Below, in pieces: positions 27,571 through 35,941 of a stretch of DNA of 60,302 bases. A program made the position numbers and the translations under genes. Under the pieces are notes generated by a model. The model saw nothing but the letters and a program-made list of their open reading frames with translations. It made no database searches and was not told where the DNA came from. Within the stretch, counting starts at the first letter, position 1; every line of letters starts with the position of its first letter. The DNA lies in the NCBI GenBank assembly GCA_017650795.1, contig JAGCEE010000275.1, forward strand, positions 1 to 60,302. The letters run 5' to 3'. This DNA comes from Clostridia bacterium. GTDB taxonomy: Bacteria > Bacillota > Clostridia > Christensenellales > UBA1242.

Positions 27571-27619
27571 TTTTTATTGAATCTAACAAGACACTAAACA
27601 AAGCGAGTATGTTATTTAA

Positions 27620-28264
27620 CTATACTGTTAAACTATCGCTGTTTTTCTGATTTTTATTTGCATGATACTTAACTAAAAGTTGCCACAAAAAGTCTTGAAA
27701 ATCTTTATTATCAAGCATATCATATAGCTTGTGGTTATACTCCTCTCTTACTGTTAGCAAAATTCTTTCTGGGCTTTTTATTATATTGTCTAAAAATAAA
27801 TTTATTACATTGTTTTCCGAAAATGCATCGCTTTCTTTATTAAAAATGTTTTTAAGTAGCACATATTTTTTTGCATCATTTTTGCTATAAACGATTAAAC
27901 TATATTCGTAAACCTTTTTTCCAATTTTGCTGTTTAAAACATCTTTATTATTATCGCCTGATTTTATGTATGAAAAATTATTACCAATAGTTGTTTCATC
28001 TGTTTTTTCATACGTTATATAAAAATCTGTTTCTTTTTGTTTAAAGAACACATTTATTGCATCTATAAATCTTTTTACAGGAATATCAAAAAAATTTACA
28101 CCTTTTACTATCTCGGCGCTAATTTGTGAATATTTATCTAACAAATTTTTTTGCCATGCAGTAAAATTTGGATTTCTGTATTGTTCCATTATTTTATATG
28201 ATTTTAATGCTTTTTTTATTTCAAAACACTTTTCTGTTAAATCTCTTAATTTTTTTACATCCAT
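27620..28264 (-). CDS. Protein of unknown function, 214 residues
   Basis: I do not recognise this protein. It is 214 residues, Lys/Asn-rich and soluble, with a helical N-terminal third (KKLRDLTEKCFEIKKALKSY), a middle with alternating beta patterns (TDFYITYEKTDETTIG, YEYSLIVYSKND) and a helical C-terminal third. No signal peptide or membrane helix is seen. The start at ATG 28264 is chosen because GGAG lies seven bases upstream. A TTGACA-N16-TATAAT promoter is visible at about 28305-28330. It is monocistronic between the LeuRS-family gene (convergent) and degV (divergent). Confidence 0.7.
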   Translation of the reverse strand: MDVKKLRDLTEKCFEIKKALKSYKIMEQYRNPNFTAWQKNLLDKYSQISAEIVKGVNFFDIPVKRFIDAINVFFKQKETDFYITYEKTDETTIGNNFSYIKSGDNNKDVLNSKIGKKVYEYSLIVYSKNDAKKYVLLKNIFNKESDAFSENNVINLFLDNIIKSPERILLTVREEYNHKLYDMLDNKDFQDFLWQLLVKYHANKNQKNSDSLTV

Positions 28265-28424
28265 TTTTTTGCTCCAAATAATTATATAAATTATGGCTTT
28301 TATTATAACATAATGCACAATTTTGTCAACGATATTTTATTTATTCTAAATTATAAACAAATATAAAAAAATAATTGATAAATAAAATTAATTTTTTGAT
28401 TGTTTTTTTCTTATTCTACATAAT

Positions 28425-28454
28425 TTGACAAATATGTATAATATAATGTATACT
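28425..28454 (+). promoter_or_regulatory. Promoter of the second degV gene
   Basis: TTGACA (28425-28430), an 18-base spacer and TATACT (28449-28454). It overlaps the upstream extension of the reading frame, which supports the later start at 28473. Confidence 0.72.
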
Positions 28455-28472
28455 ATGGAAGAGGTTTTAAAT

Positions 28473-29333
28473 ATGGCAAAAATAAAAATAATAACCGATT
28501 CAAATTCCGGCATTTCACAAGATGAAGCAACAAAGCTTGGCATCTTTGTTATCCCTATGCCATTCACAATAGATGGCGAAGAATACTTAGAAGATATTTC
28601 AATAACAAATGACAAGTTTTATGAATTTTTGAATAATGATGCCGATGTTAAAACATCTCAACCATCAAGGTTTTATTTAGAAGAATTATTTGATAACCTT
28701 TTAACCGATAATGATGAAATAGTTTACATACCAATGAGCAGTGGTTTAAGTGGCACTTGTGAAAATGCCACTGCCCTTGCCCAAAACTATAACGGCAAAG
28801 TTTTTGTTGTAAACAATACAAGAATTTCCGTCACTCAAAAGCACAGTGTTTTGGAGGCTATTGAACTTGCAAATTCTGGCAAAAGCGGATTAGAAATAAA
28901 AAATATATTAGAAGAAAAAGCAAATCATCAATCTATTTACATAATGCTTGGCACATTAAAATACTTAAAAAAAGGTGGCAGAATTTCTGGCACAGCAGCA
29001 GCTCTTGGAAGCCTATTAAAAATTAAACCAATTTTATATTCAAACGGCGGAAAGTTTGATAAGTTTGCAATAGCCATAAACACCATGCAAGCAAAAAAGA
29101 AGATGATAGATAAGGTAAAACAAGAACTATCCGAAAGGTTTTTAGACGACACAAAAAATGGGCAAATAACAATAAGTGTTGCTCATACGCAAAATTATAA
29201 TGAAGCTTTAAAATTTAAAGAAGAAATAATTAAAGAATTCCCAAATATAAAATTTGAATTTACTGATAGCTTGTCATTAAGTGTAGCATGCCATATTGGT
29301 CCTGGTGCACTTGCCATAGCGGTATGCGAATAA
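28473..29333 (+). CDS. DegV family protein, second copy
   Basis: This 286-residue DegV-family protein has ITDSNSGISQDEA at its N-terminus, the KTSQPS loop (the canonical form, compare KTSAVN in the first copy), YIPMSSGLSGT and YLKKGGRISGTAAALGSLLKIKPIL. Members bind a fatty acid, and some serve FakA. It keeps the Ser-rich head-group loop better than the first copy, so it is the likelier housekeeping FakB. The reading frame is open further upstream, but GAGG eight bases before ATG 28473 and the promoter position set the start. Confidence 0.92.
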   Translation: MAKIKIITDSNSGISQDEATKLGIFVIPMPFTIDGEEYLEDISITNDKFYEFLNNDADVKTSQPSRFYLEELFDNLLTDNDEIVYIPMSSGLSGTCENATALAQNYNGKVFVVNNTRISVTQKHSVLEAIELANSGKSGLEIKNILEEKANHQSIYIMLGTLKYLKKGGRISGTAAALGSLLKIKPILYSNGGKFDKFAIAINTMQAKKKMIDKVKQELSERFLDDTKNGQITISVAHTQNYNEALKFKEEIIKEFPNIKFEFTDSLSLSVACHIGPGALAIAVCE

Positions 29334-29334
29334 T

Positions 29335-29366
29335 AAAAAATAGTGTTATTAAAAACACTATTTTTT
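29335..29366. terminator. Bidirectional terminator
   Basis: A 13-bp AT-rich stem around TAGTGTT / AACACTA, with A and T runs on the two sides. It serves degV (+) and possibly sigH (-). Confidence 0.8.
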
Positions 29367-29404
29367 TTAGGCACGCAAGAATGATGTTTATTTATAAACA
29401 TTTT

Positions 29405-30016
29405 TTATTTTAATGCTTTTTCTAATTTCTTTTTTGTCCTTGATATTGCATTGTCTATGCTTTTTGTACTTTGATTTAATCTGCCTGCAATTTCGGAATA
29501 ACTAAGACCATTTAAGTATAGCTTAAACACTTCTTTTTCTTTTGCCGACAAATTTTCTTCTATAAATTTTGAAATTTCTTTTTCTCGCTCATTTGCAAGC
29601 AATGCATCTTCTGGTTCTAATTCTGTTGATGGAATATATATATATAAATCGTCGTCATCATTATTGGTGTCGTCTTTTTTTATTGCTCCTTGACTTGTTA
29701 GAGAATAACTATCATTTATTATTCTGTTTTTTAATCTGTTCGCAATTTTTACAGCAGATTGTACTGCTCTGTTTATGCAAAGAGTGGCAAAAGTTTTAAA
29801 ACTCGCCCCTTGATTTTTTTGATAATTTCTACATGCACTATAAAGCCCTATCATTGCCTCTTGTAGCAAATCCTCACTTTCGGCACCAATTAAAAAATAA
29901 CTTCTGGCAATTTTGCTTGCAAGCGCCTTGTATTTTGCTATTAAAAAATCTAGCGCCTGTTCGTCACCACCTTTGTATAAATCTAAAATTTCTTCATCTT
30001 TTAAATCTTTGTACAT
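29405..30016 (-). CDS. sigH: Sporulation/stationary-phase sigma factor SigH
   Basis: This is a 203-residue sigma-70-family protein with region 2 (about 30-100, SEDLLQEAMIGLYSACRNY) and region 4 (about 145-200, LSAKEKEVFKLYLNGLSYSEIAGRLNQS). Its length and its place right after mrnC and rlmB match Bacillus sigH (spo0H), which starts sporulation transcription together with Spo0A. The linker between regions is Asp-rich and acidic, which is unusual. The start codon abuts the rlmB stop codon, so it is translationally coupled, with GAGG inside rlmB. The exact sigma class rests on gene order. Confidence 0.88.
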   Translation of the reverse strand: MYKDLKDEEILDLYKGGDEQALDFLIAKYKALASKIARSYFLIGAESEDLLQEAMIGLYSACRNYQKNQGASFKTFATLCINRAVQSAVKIANRLKNRIINDSYSLTSQGAIKKDDTNNDDDDLYIYIPSTELEPEDALLANEREKEISKFIEENLSAKEKEVFKLYLNGLSYSEIAGRLNQSTKSIDNAISRTKKKLEKALK

Positions 30017-30736
30017 TTATCCTCTTTGTCTAACAACTTCGTACATTGCAATCGCCCCAGCAACACTTGCATTAAGCGAATTGATTTTTCCGTTTAGTTT
30101 AATAGATATTATGCCATCGCATTTTTCTTTTGTTAGTCTGCTAACACCATTTCCTTCACTTCCAACAACAATGGCAATAGCTCCTTTTAGGTTAGTTTTA
30201 GTTATTTCCTCGCCACCAACTTCTAGACAATAAATCCAAATGTTTTGTTTTTTTAATATTTCTATTGTGTTGTTAATATTTGCAACCCTTGCAATCATCA
30301 TATTGCTAACAGCACCTGCACTTGTTTTTACCACAGTATCATTTACTGGCGTGGCTCTATGCTCTGGAATTATAATACCATGAACACCGGCACATTCAGC
30401 AGTTCTAATTAGCGCACCAAAATTATGGGGGTCTTCTATTTTATCAAGTATCAAAATAAAAGGGTCTTCATTTTTATTTTTTGCCAAATTTAAGATGTCC
30501 TCAACCTCGGCATATTTATAGTCGGTCACCTCACAAATAAAACCTTGGTGACGGTTTGTTGTTTTTTTGTCAAGTACATCTCTTGCAACAAAATCTATTC
30601 TTATGCCTTTTGATTTTGCAAGTTTAATTATTTCGTTGCTTGTGCTATCAGTCAAATTGTTTTGTATTAGCAATTTGTGTATTGTTGCTCCACTTTTTAA
30701 TGCTTCCCAAACAGAGTTTTTTCCTTCTATTAACAT
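30017..30736 (-). CDS. rlmB: 23S rRNA 2'-O-methyltransferase RlmB
   Basis: This SPOUT-family (TrmH) methyltransferase of 239 residues is expected to methylate G2251 of 23S rRNA. The N-terminal substrate-binding part (GKNSVWEALKSGATIHKLLI) is followed by the knotted domain: NFGALIRTAECAGVHGIIIP, IAIVVGSEGNGVSRL and SLNASVAGAIAMYE, the last two forming the SAM loops. It lies four bases after mrnC and abuts sigH. Confidence 0.95.
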   Translation of the reverse strand: MLIEGKNSVWEALKSGATIHKLLIQNNLTDSTSNEIIKLAKSKGIRIDFVARDVLDKKTTNRHQGFICEVTDYKYAEVEDILNLAKNKNEDPFILILDKIEDPHNFGALIRTAECAGVHGIIIPEHRATPVNDTVVKTSAGAVSNMMIARVANINNTIEILKKQNIWIYCLEVGGEEITKTNLKGAIAIVVGSEGNGVSRLTKEKCDGIISIKLNGKINSLNASVAGAIAMYEVVRQRG

Positions 30737-30740
30737 ACTT

Positions 30741-31151
30741 TTATTCCTCTATATTTAATATCTCGTTTATTCTATCATAATTTCCAAGCAAATACAAGTA
30801 TCCTAAAACTGCTTCAAAACAGGTGGCTTTTTTATATGTTGCTTCGTCAGTGTTTTTGCTTGTGTGATGTATCTTGCTGTTGCGTGTTCGCCTTACAACC
30901 TCTTTTTCTTGTTCGGTTAGAATAGGAAAAATAGCATCAAACTGCTTTGCTTGCGCATTTGCATTACAAAAACTAGAACTCATTTTATGATAATCTTTAA
31001 CCAACAAAATGTTTTCTTTTATAACCATATCTCTAACATATATGGTGTGTAAACCATCTCCAATAAATGCCAATGCAATGGGCGAAATTTCCAATAATTG
31101 TTTTTCGGTTATGTTTGGTTTAAATATGTCTTGTAGGTTTTTTATTTGCAT
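30741..31151 (-). CDS. mrnC: Mini-ribonuclease III
   Basis: This 136-residue RNase III-like protein lacks a double-stranded RNA-binding domain, as is normal for MrnC. It matures 23S rRNA ends. LAFIGDGLHTIYVRDM carries the catalytic Asp of the signature, and EAVLGYLYLLG holds the second acidic site. It is the first gene of the mrnC-rlmB-sigH operon and has an AAAGGA ribosome site. In Bacillus, cysS precedes it; here a DnaA-box region does. Confidence 0.93.
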   Translation of the reverse strand: MQIKNLQDIFKPNITEKQLLEISPIALAFIGDGLHTIYVRDMVIKENILLVKDYHKMSSSFCNANAQAKQFDAIFPILTEQEKEVVRRTRNSKIHHTSKNTDEATYKKATCFEAVLGYLYLLGNYDRINEILNIEE

Positions 31152-31285
31152 AATTTTTTCCTTTTTATAAATTTATATGAATAAAAATAAATCACTTATA
31201 TTCTTACATTTACTTTATAGTGCATATTTTCGTTTTATCAACATTAGTTAAGTACGAATTTAAAGGGAATGAGGACAATTTTGCC

Positions 31286-31402
31286 AAGTTATCCACATTT
31301 CCACATTTTTATTTTTATACATCGATATAAATATTTATTGATTTTTATGATTTTTGTACAATAATGTGGACAGTGTTGATAAGTTATCCACATTTCCACA
31401 TT
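31286..31402. other. DnaA-box region B, candidate origin or DnaA-control site
   Basis: The 388-base gap between mrnC and rsmG holds two perfect DnaA boxes TTATCCACA (31289-31297 and 31384-31392) and a weaker inverted one, TGTGGACAG (31365-31373). Each perfect box lies within an identical 22-base direct repeat (31286-31307 and 31381-31402). The DNA between them is very AT-rich. Being next to rsmG-mnmG recalls origins of the gidA type. It may be part of oriC or a DnaA-titrating site. The rest of the gap shows no gene. Confidence 0.55.
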
Positions 31403-31539
31403 GTTTTTTGTGGTTTTTTACAAAATGGTATTTTATTAGCTCTGCCATCACAATATGTTGTGGTTGTTGTCTATATTTGCTTATTTTTGTCGCAAAATAT
31501 TATGTTTTTATACACAAACGATTGTTCATAAAAGCAAAA

Positions 31540-32241
31540 CTAAACTATTGGTTTTAATCTTGGAAGATTTTTTCCCCTAGGGTATTTTGTTGAGGTTTGT
31601 TTTACCTTTTTTATGATTATGTTTGCCCTCTCGCCGTCTATTTCGGCAATAATTGATTTTTGTATTTCTTGCAAAGTTCCACCCAAAAGTTCTATTGCAT
31701 TTTTTGCAACTTCCAATTCTTCATTATACGCAGAGCCTTTCATTGCAATAAAAACTCCTCCTAATTTTACAAAAGGCATACAATATTCACACAAAGTATT
31801 TAATCCTGCAACAGCTCTTGCAATAGCAACATCAAAAGACTCTCTATTTTTTAAAGCAAAATCCTCTGCCCTCTCGTGATAAGCCACAATATTTTCTAAA
31901 CCTAAACTTTGCACAGTGTTGTTTAAAAAATTAACCCTTTTATTTAGTGCATCTATCATTGTTATTTTTAAGTCTGGCCTAATTATTTTTAAAACAACAG
32001 ATGGAAATCCTGCCCCAGCACCAATGTCTATAACGGTAGCATTTTTGCTTATTAGTTTAGCTGGCAAAGCACAATCAAGTATGTGCTTTATCGCAAAGTC
32101 ATTAACCTTTGTTATTGCCGTTAAATTAAACTTTTTATTTTCTTCTACAACTATTTCATAAAACCCTTCTAATTGTTCTAACATTTGCTCGCTATAATCT
32201 ATTTTATATTTATCAAATAGTTCTTTTAATAATTGTTTCAT
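31540..32241 (-). CDS. rsmG: 16S rRNA m7G527 methyltransferase RsmG
   Basis: This 233-residue methyltransferase, also called GidB, modifies G527 of 16S rRNA. The SAM-binding signature VIDIGAGAGFPSVVLKI (about 70-86) and the conserved N-terminal EENKKFNLTAI segment are clear. It follows mnmG by eight bases as in most bacteria. An AGGA site is present. Confidence 0.96.
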   Translation of the reverse strand: MKQLLKELFDKYKIDYSEQMLEQLEGFYEIVVEENKKFNLTAITKVNDFAIKHILDCALPAKLISKNATVIDIGAGAGFPSVVLKIIRPDLKITMIDALNKRVNFLNNTVQSLGLENIVAYHERAEDFALKNRESFDVAIARAVAGLNTLCEYCMPFVKLGGVFIAMKGSAYNEELEVAKNAIELLGGTLQEIQKSIIAEIDGERANIIIKKVKQTSTKYPRGKNLPRLKPIV

Positions 32242-32249
32242 AACATTTC

Positions 32250-34109
32250 CTACTTATCTAATGACTTTAAATATATAATTAAAACAGATATGTCAGCTGG
32301 GCTAACACCCGATATTCTTGATGCTTGCCCAACATTTAGTGGTCTAATTTTGTTTAGTTTTTCACGAGCTTCTATTCTTAATCCCTTTAATTGCATAAAA
32401 TCTATATCTGTTGGTATTATAATGTTTTCTTGTTTTAACATTTTTTCTATATCTTCGTTTTGTTGCGAAATATACCCCTCGTACTTAATTTCTGTATTAA
32501 CATATTCAAGAGTTCTTTTATCAAAGCCATAAAAAATATTGTATATTTTGTTTATGTCAAAAATATCTATATTGCTTCTTTTTAATGCTTTTCTTACCGT
32601 CATGCTTTGGCTTGGCTCGGTTTCACCCTTTTGTTTAAATAACTGTTTTAATGTTTCATCATTTTTTAGTTTTTTATCCAATAGTCCACAAGCTTTTTTA
32701 ACTTGCTTTTGTTTTTTTAGATATTCTTTATATCGCTTATCGCTTACAAGCCCAACCCTTCTTCCAATTTCCGTTAATCTTACATCGGCATTATCTTGGC
32801 GAAGAACGAGCCTATATTCTGCCCTAGATGTCATCATTCTATATGGCTCATTTGTGCCTTTTGTCACAAGGTCATCAATAAGCACACCAATATATGCGTC
32901 ATTTCTTTTTAATACTAATTCTTCTTTTCCTTCTAGTTTTAAAGAAGCATTTATTCCGGCAATTATTCCTTGTGCAGCCGCCTCCTCGTATCCACTTGTG
33001 CCATTTACTTGACCAGCAAAATACAAACCAGAAACAAGTTTGCTTTCTAGTGTTGGTTTTAATTCGGTTGAATCTATTGCATCGTATTCTATGGCATAGG
33101 CATCACGCATAATCTGCGCATTTTCTAGCCCTAAAATACTTGGATATAACTGCTTTTGAACATCTACCGGAAGCGAAGTGGAAACACCTTGAACATAATA
33201 CTCCCTTGTTCCCATACCTTCTGGTTCTATAAATATTTGGTGTCTGTCTTTATCGGCAAATCTAACAATTTTTGTTTCTATACTAGGGCAATACCTTGGC
33301 CCTGTTGAAGATATTTCGCCATTAAACATTGGCGCTCTGTTTAAATTATCTAAAATTATTTTATGTGTGTTTGCATTTGTATAGGTCAAATAACATGATG
33401 TGACATTTTTTGGAGTCTTTTTGCTCAAAAAACTAAAACTCTGTATATCTTCATCGCCTTTTTGTTCTTCCATTTCGGCAAAGTTTATAGTCCTGCCATT
33501 TATTCTTGCAGGAGTTCCTGTTTTAAATCTTAGAATTGTATGCCCAAAGTTTGCTATTGACTCGGTTAAATTTTCTGCCCTCGAAAAACCATTTGGACCA
33601 ACATTTTTGCTGTATTCTCCAATTATTATTCTACTTTTTAAATATACTCCAGTTGCAACTATCACTGCACTTGAATAATATGTTTCGCCCTGCTGTGTAA
33701 TTACACCAACAATCTTATTGTTGTCGGACAAAATCTCTTTTACTTCGGCTTGTTTTATATATACATTTTCTTCGTTTTCTAAAACAAACTTCATTCTTTC
33801 GTGATACTTTTGCTTATCCACCTGCGCTCTTAGACTTTGAACCGCTGGTCCTTTGCCAGAATTAAGCATTCTTATTTGTATACTTGTTGCATCAGTATTT
33901 ACTCCCATTTCGCCACCAAGAGCATCAATTTCGCAAACAAGATGACCCTTGGCTGTTCCCCCAACGGACGGATTGCATGCCAAAAAAGCGATTGCATCTA
34001 GGGATATTGTTAGTAATAAAACTTTATGTCCCTTTCTTGCAAGCGCTAGTGTTGCCTCACAGCCGGCATGACCGGCACCAATTACTATTGCATCAAATAA
34101 GTTTTCCAT
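32250..34109 (-). CDS. mnmG: tRNA uridine-34 carboxymethylaminomethyl synthase MnmG
   Basis: This FAD-binding enzyme (GidA), 619 residues, works with MnmE to modify the wobble uridine of several tRNAs. VIGAGHAGCEAT (9-20) is the dinucleotide fold; TGPRYCPSIETK and AGQVNGTSGYEEAAAQG are the two family signatures, and the C-terminal domain binds MnmE. A longer frame opens 42 bases earlier, but GGAG five bases before ATG 34109 fixes the start. Its partner mnmE is not in the window. Confidence 0.97.
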   Translation of the reverse strand: MENLFDAIVIGAGHAGCEATLALARKGHKVLLLTISLDAIAFLACNPSVGGTAKGHLVCEIDALGGEMGVNTDATSIQIRMLNSGKGPAVQSLRAQVDKQKYHERMKFVLENEENVYIKQAEVKEILSDNNKIVGVITQQGETYYSSAVIVATGVYLKSRIIIGEYSKNVGPNGFSRAENLTESIANFGHTILRFKTGTPARINGRTINFAEMEEQKGDEDIQSFSFLSKKTPKNVTSCYLTYTNANTHKIILDNLNRAPMFNGEISSTGPRYCPSIETKIVRFADKDRHQIFIEPEGMGTREYYVQGVSTSLPVDVQKQLYPSILGLENAQIMRDAYAIEYDAIDSTELKPTLESKLVSGLYFAGQVNGTSGYEEAAAQGIIAGINASLKLEGKEELVLKRNDAYIGVLIDDLVTKGTNEPYRMMTSRAEYRLVLRQDNADVRLTEIGRRVGLVSDKRYKEYLKKQKQVKKACGLLDKKLKNDETLKQLFKQKGETEPSQSMTVRKALKRSNIDIFDINKIYNIFYGFDKRTLEYVNTEIKYEGYISQQNEDIEKMLKQENIIIPTDIDFMQLKGLRIEAREKLNKIRPLNVGQASRISGVSPADISVLIIYLKSLDK

Positions 34110-34188
34110 CACTTCTCCAAAAATAACAAGTGAGAGTATAACACAAATCAAAAAGATTTTTCAATACATTTGTTTATTGTTTTTTAAT

Positions 34189-35688
34189 TTAAAACAGTGG
34201 TTTTTCCATATCACTAGGTATATTTAACCCCAATAATTTGAGTACGGTTGGCGCAATATTCGCAAGTTTGCCATCTTTTATTAGTTTTGCTTTTTTATTT
34301 TTTTCACTACACAGATAAACCGGAACCGGATTGGTTGTGTGTGCTGTGTGTGGCTCGCCATTTGGCAAAATCATTTCTTCGGCATTACCATGGTCGGCAG
34401 TAATAATACAATCACCACCAGCCATAAGACAGGCAAGCGCTATCGCATATGCACATTTATCAACAGCCTCCACTCCTTTTATTGCAGCATCTAAATTGCC
34501 CGTGTGCCCTATCATATCGGCATTGGAAAGATTAACCAAAATAAAATCATATTTTTTTTCTGTTATTGCCCTTAACACCTCGTCGGTAATTTCATAAGCC
34601 CTCATTTTTGGAGTGCTAGCAAAACTTAATACATTTTCACTTTCTATTAGCTTTCGGTCTTCGTTTTTGTTTGGCTCCTCTATGCCACCATTAAAAAAGA
34701 ATGTCACATGAGCATATTTGGTTGTTTCGGAAATATGAAATTGCTTTAAACCTGCCTTAGATATTATTGCCGAAAGATTGTTGTCAATTTTTTCTGGCAA
34801 AAATGCCACATTTACGTTTTTAAAAGTTGAATCATATTCGGTAAAAGTTGTAAACAATAAGTCTTTATATTCTTTTGTTTTAAACTCTTTAAATGACTTA
34901 CTTGTAAAAGCTTCCGTAAGCTCTCTTGCTCTATCGGTTCTAAAATTGTAGTAGATTACAGAATCGCCGTCACCTACTGGTTTAAACCCATCTAATATTG
35001 TAGGTTCTATAAACTCATCATAAACTTTATTGCCATAACTATCAGCGAATGCATCATCTATTGTTTGCTTTTTTTGTGCATCGCCAAAAGCAAGCATATC
35101 GTATGCCTTTTTTACCCTGTCGTATCTTTTTTCTCTATCCATGGCATAAACCCTGCCACAGATTGATGCAACTTTTGCCTTGTCTTTTGCGTAATCTACA
35201 ATCTCATTTACAAAGCCACTTCCAGAAGTTATTGGTGTATCACGACCATCTGTAAACATATGGAGCATTATGTTTTTTGCTCCCATACCACTAGCCATAT
35301 CTATAAGTGCTTTTAAATGATTTGTGTGCGAATGAACGCCCCCATTTGAACAAAGCCCCATAATATGGAGTGTGCTGTTATTGTTTATGGCATGGTTAAC
35401 TGCATCTTTTAATGCACTATTTTTAAAAAAAGAGCCATCTTTTATTGCATTGTCTATTCTTAATAGGTCTTGGTACACTATTCTTCCTGCGCCAAGGTTT
35501 AAATGACCAACTTCACTATTTCCCATTTGCCCTGCGGACAAGCCAACATATTCTCCACTTGCCTGTATTTCGGTATAAGGAAATAATTTTTTTAATTTAT
35601 TCATATTTGGCATTCCTTGCAATTTAACTGCATTGCCAATTTTTGACTTTCTTATTCCAAGTCCGTCCATAATAACCAAAGTGACCAT
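34189..35688 (-). CDS. gpmI: 2,3-bisphosphoglycerate-independent phosphoglycerate mutase
   Basis: This 499-residue, manganese-dependent enzyme of glycolysis interconverts 3- and 2-phosphoglycerate. Both metal sites and the phospho-serine loop are visible: VIMDGLG near the N-terminus, GQMGNSEVGH (the active Ser), FTDGRDTP, ADHGNAEEM and PHTAHTTNPVP. GGAG before ATG 35688 selects the start nine codons into the open frame. It is placed before mnmG, away from the usual gap-pgk-tpiA-gpmI-eno operon. Confidence 0.96.
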   Translation of the reverse strand: MVTLVIMDGLGIRKSKIGNAVKLQGMPNMNKLKKLFPYTEIQASGEYVGLSAGQMGNSEVGHLNLGAGRIVYQDLLRIDNAIKDGSFFKNSALKDAVNHAINNNSTLHIMGLCSNGGVHSHTNHLKALIDMASGMGAKNIMLHMFTDGRDTPITSGSGFVNEIVDYAKDKAKVASICGRVYAMDREKRYDRVKKAYDMLAFGDAQKKQTIDDAFADSYGNKVYDEFIEPTILDGFKPVGDGDSVIYYNFRTDRARELTEAFTSKSFKEFKTKEYKDLLFTTFTEYDSTFKNVNVAFLPEKIDNNLSAIISKAGLKQFHISETTKYAHVTFFFNGGIEEPNKNEDRKLIESENVLSFASTPKMRAYEITDEVLRAITEKKYDFILVNLSNADMIGHTGNLDAAIKGVEAVDKCAYAIALACLMAGGDCIITADHGNAEEMILPNGEPHTAHTTNPVPVYLCSEKNKKAKLIKDGKLANIAPTVLKLLGLNIPSDMEKPLF

Positions 35689-35755
35689 ATATTCTCCGTG
35701 ATTTAATTTTAACACATATTTTTATTATTATAAAGTTTTTTATAAAAGTGCAAAA

Positions 35756-35787
35756 AAAAAGACTGTACTAAAATATACAATCTTTTT
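35756..35787 (-). terminator. Terminator after dnaN
   Basis: A 12-bp stem with one G-U pair in the minus-strand RNA (35756-35767 with 35776-35787), followed by a T run. It comes after the multi-hairpin element and before gpmI. Confidence 0.7.
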
Positions 35788-35801
35788 TATTGTTAAATTA
35801 T

Positions 35802-35930
35802 CGGAAGTTGTCGTCAAGCGACACGAAGTGGCATTTGACAACAACTGAAGTTTATTCAATCTTTGATGCCTTGATTTATCAAGGAATTGCGTTGGCAATT
35901 TGATTTGCGAGAAAATCGATGCAAAGCAAC
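35802..35930. repeat. Multi-hairpin element in the dnaN 3' region
   Basis: At least three adjacent inverted repeats lie between the dnaN stop and its terminator: a 12-bp arm pair with one mismatch (35806-35817 with 35835-35846) around an inner CAC-GAA-GTG, CCTTGA-TTTA-TCAAGG (35869-35884), and AATTGC-GTTG-GCAATT (35885-35900). The base composition is richer in G+C than the surrounding gaps. It looks like a dispersed palindromic repeat or a structured RNA. Other copies cannot be checked within this window. Confidence 0.5.
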
Positions 35931-35941
35931 ATCACATATAA

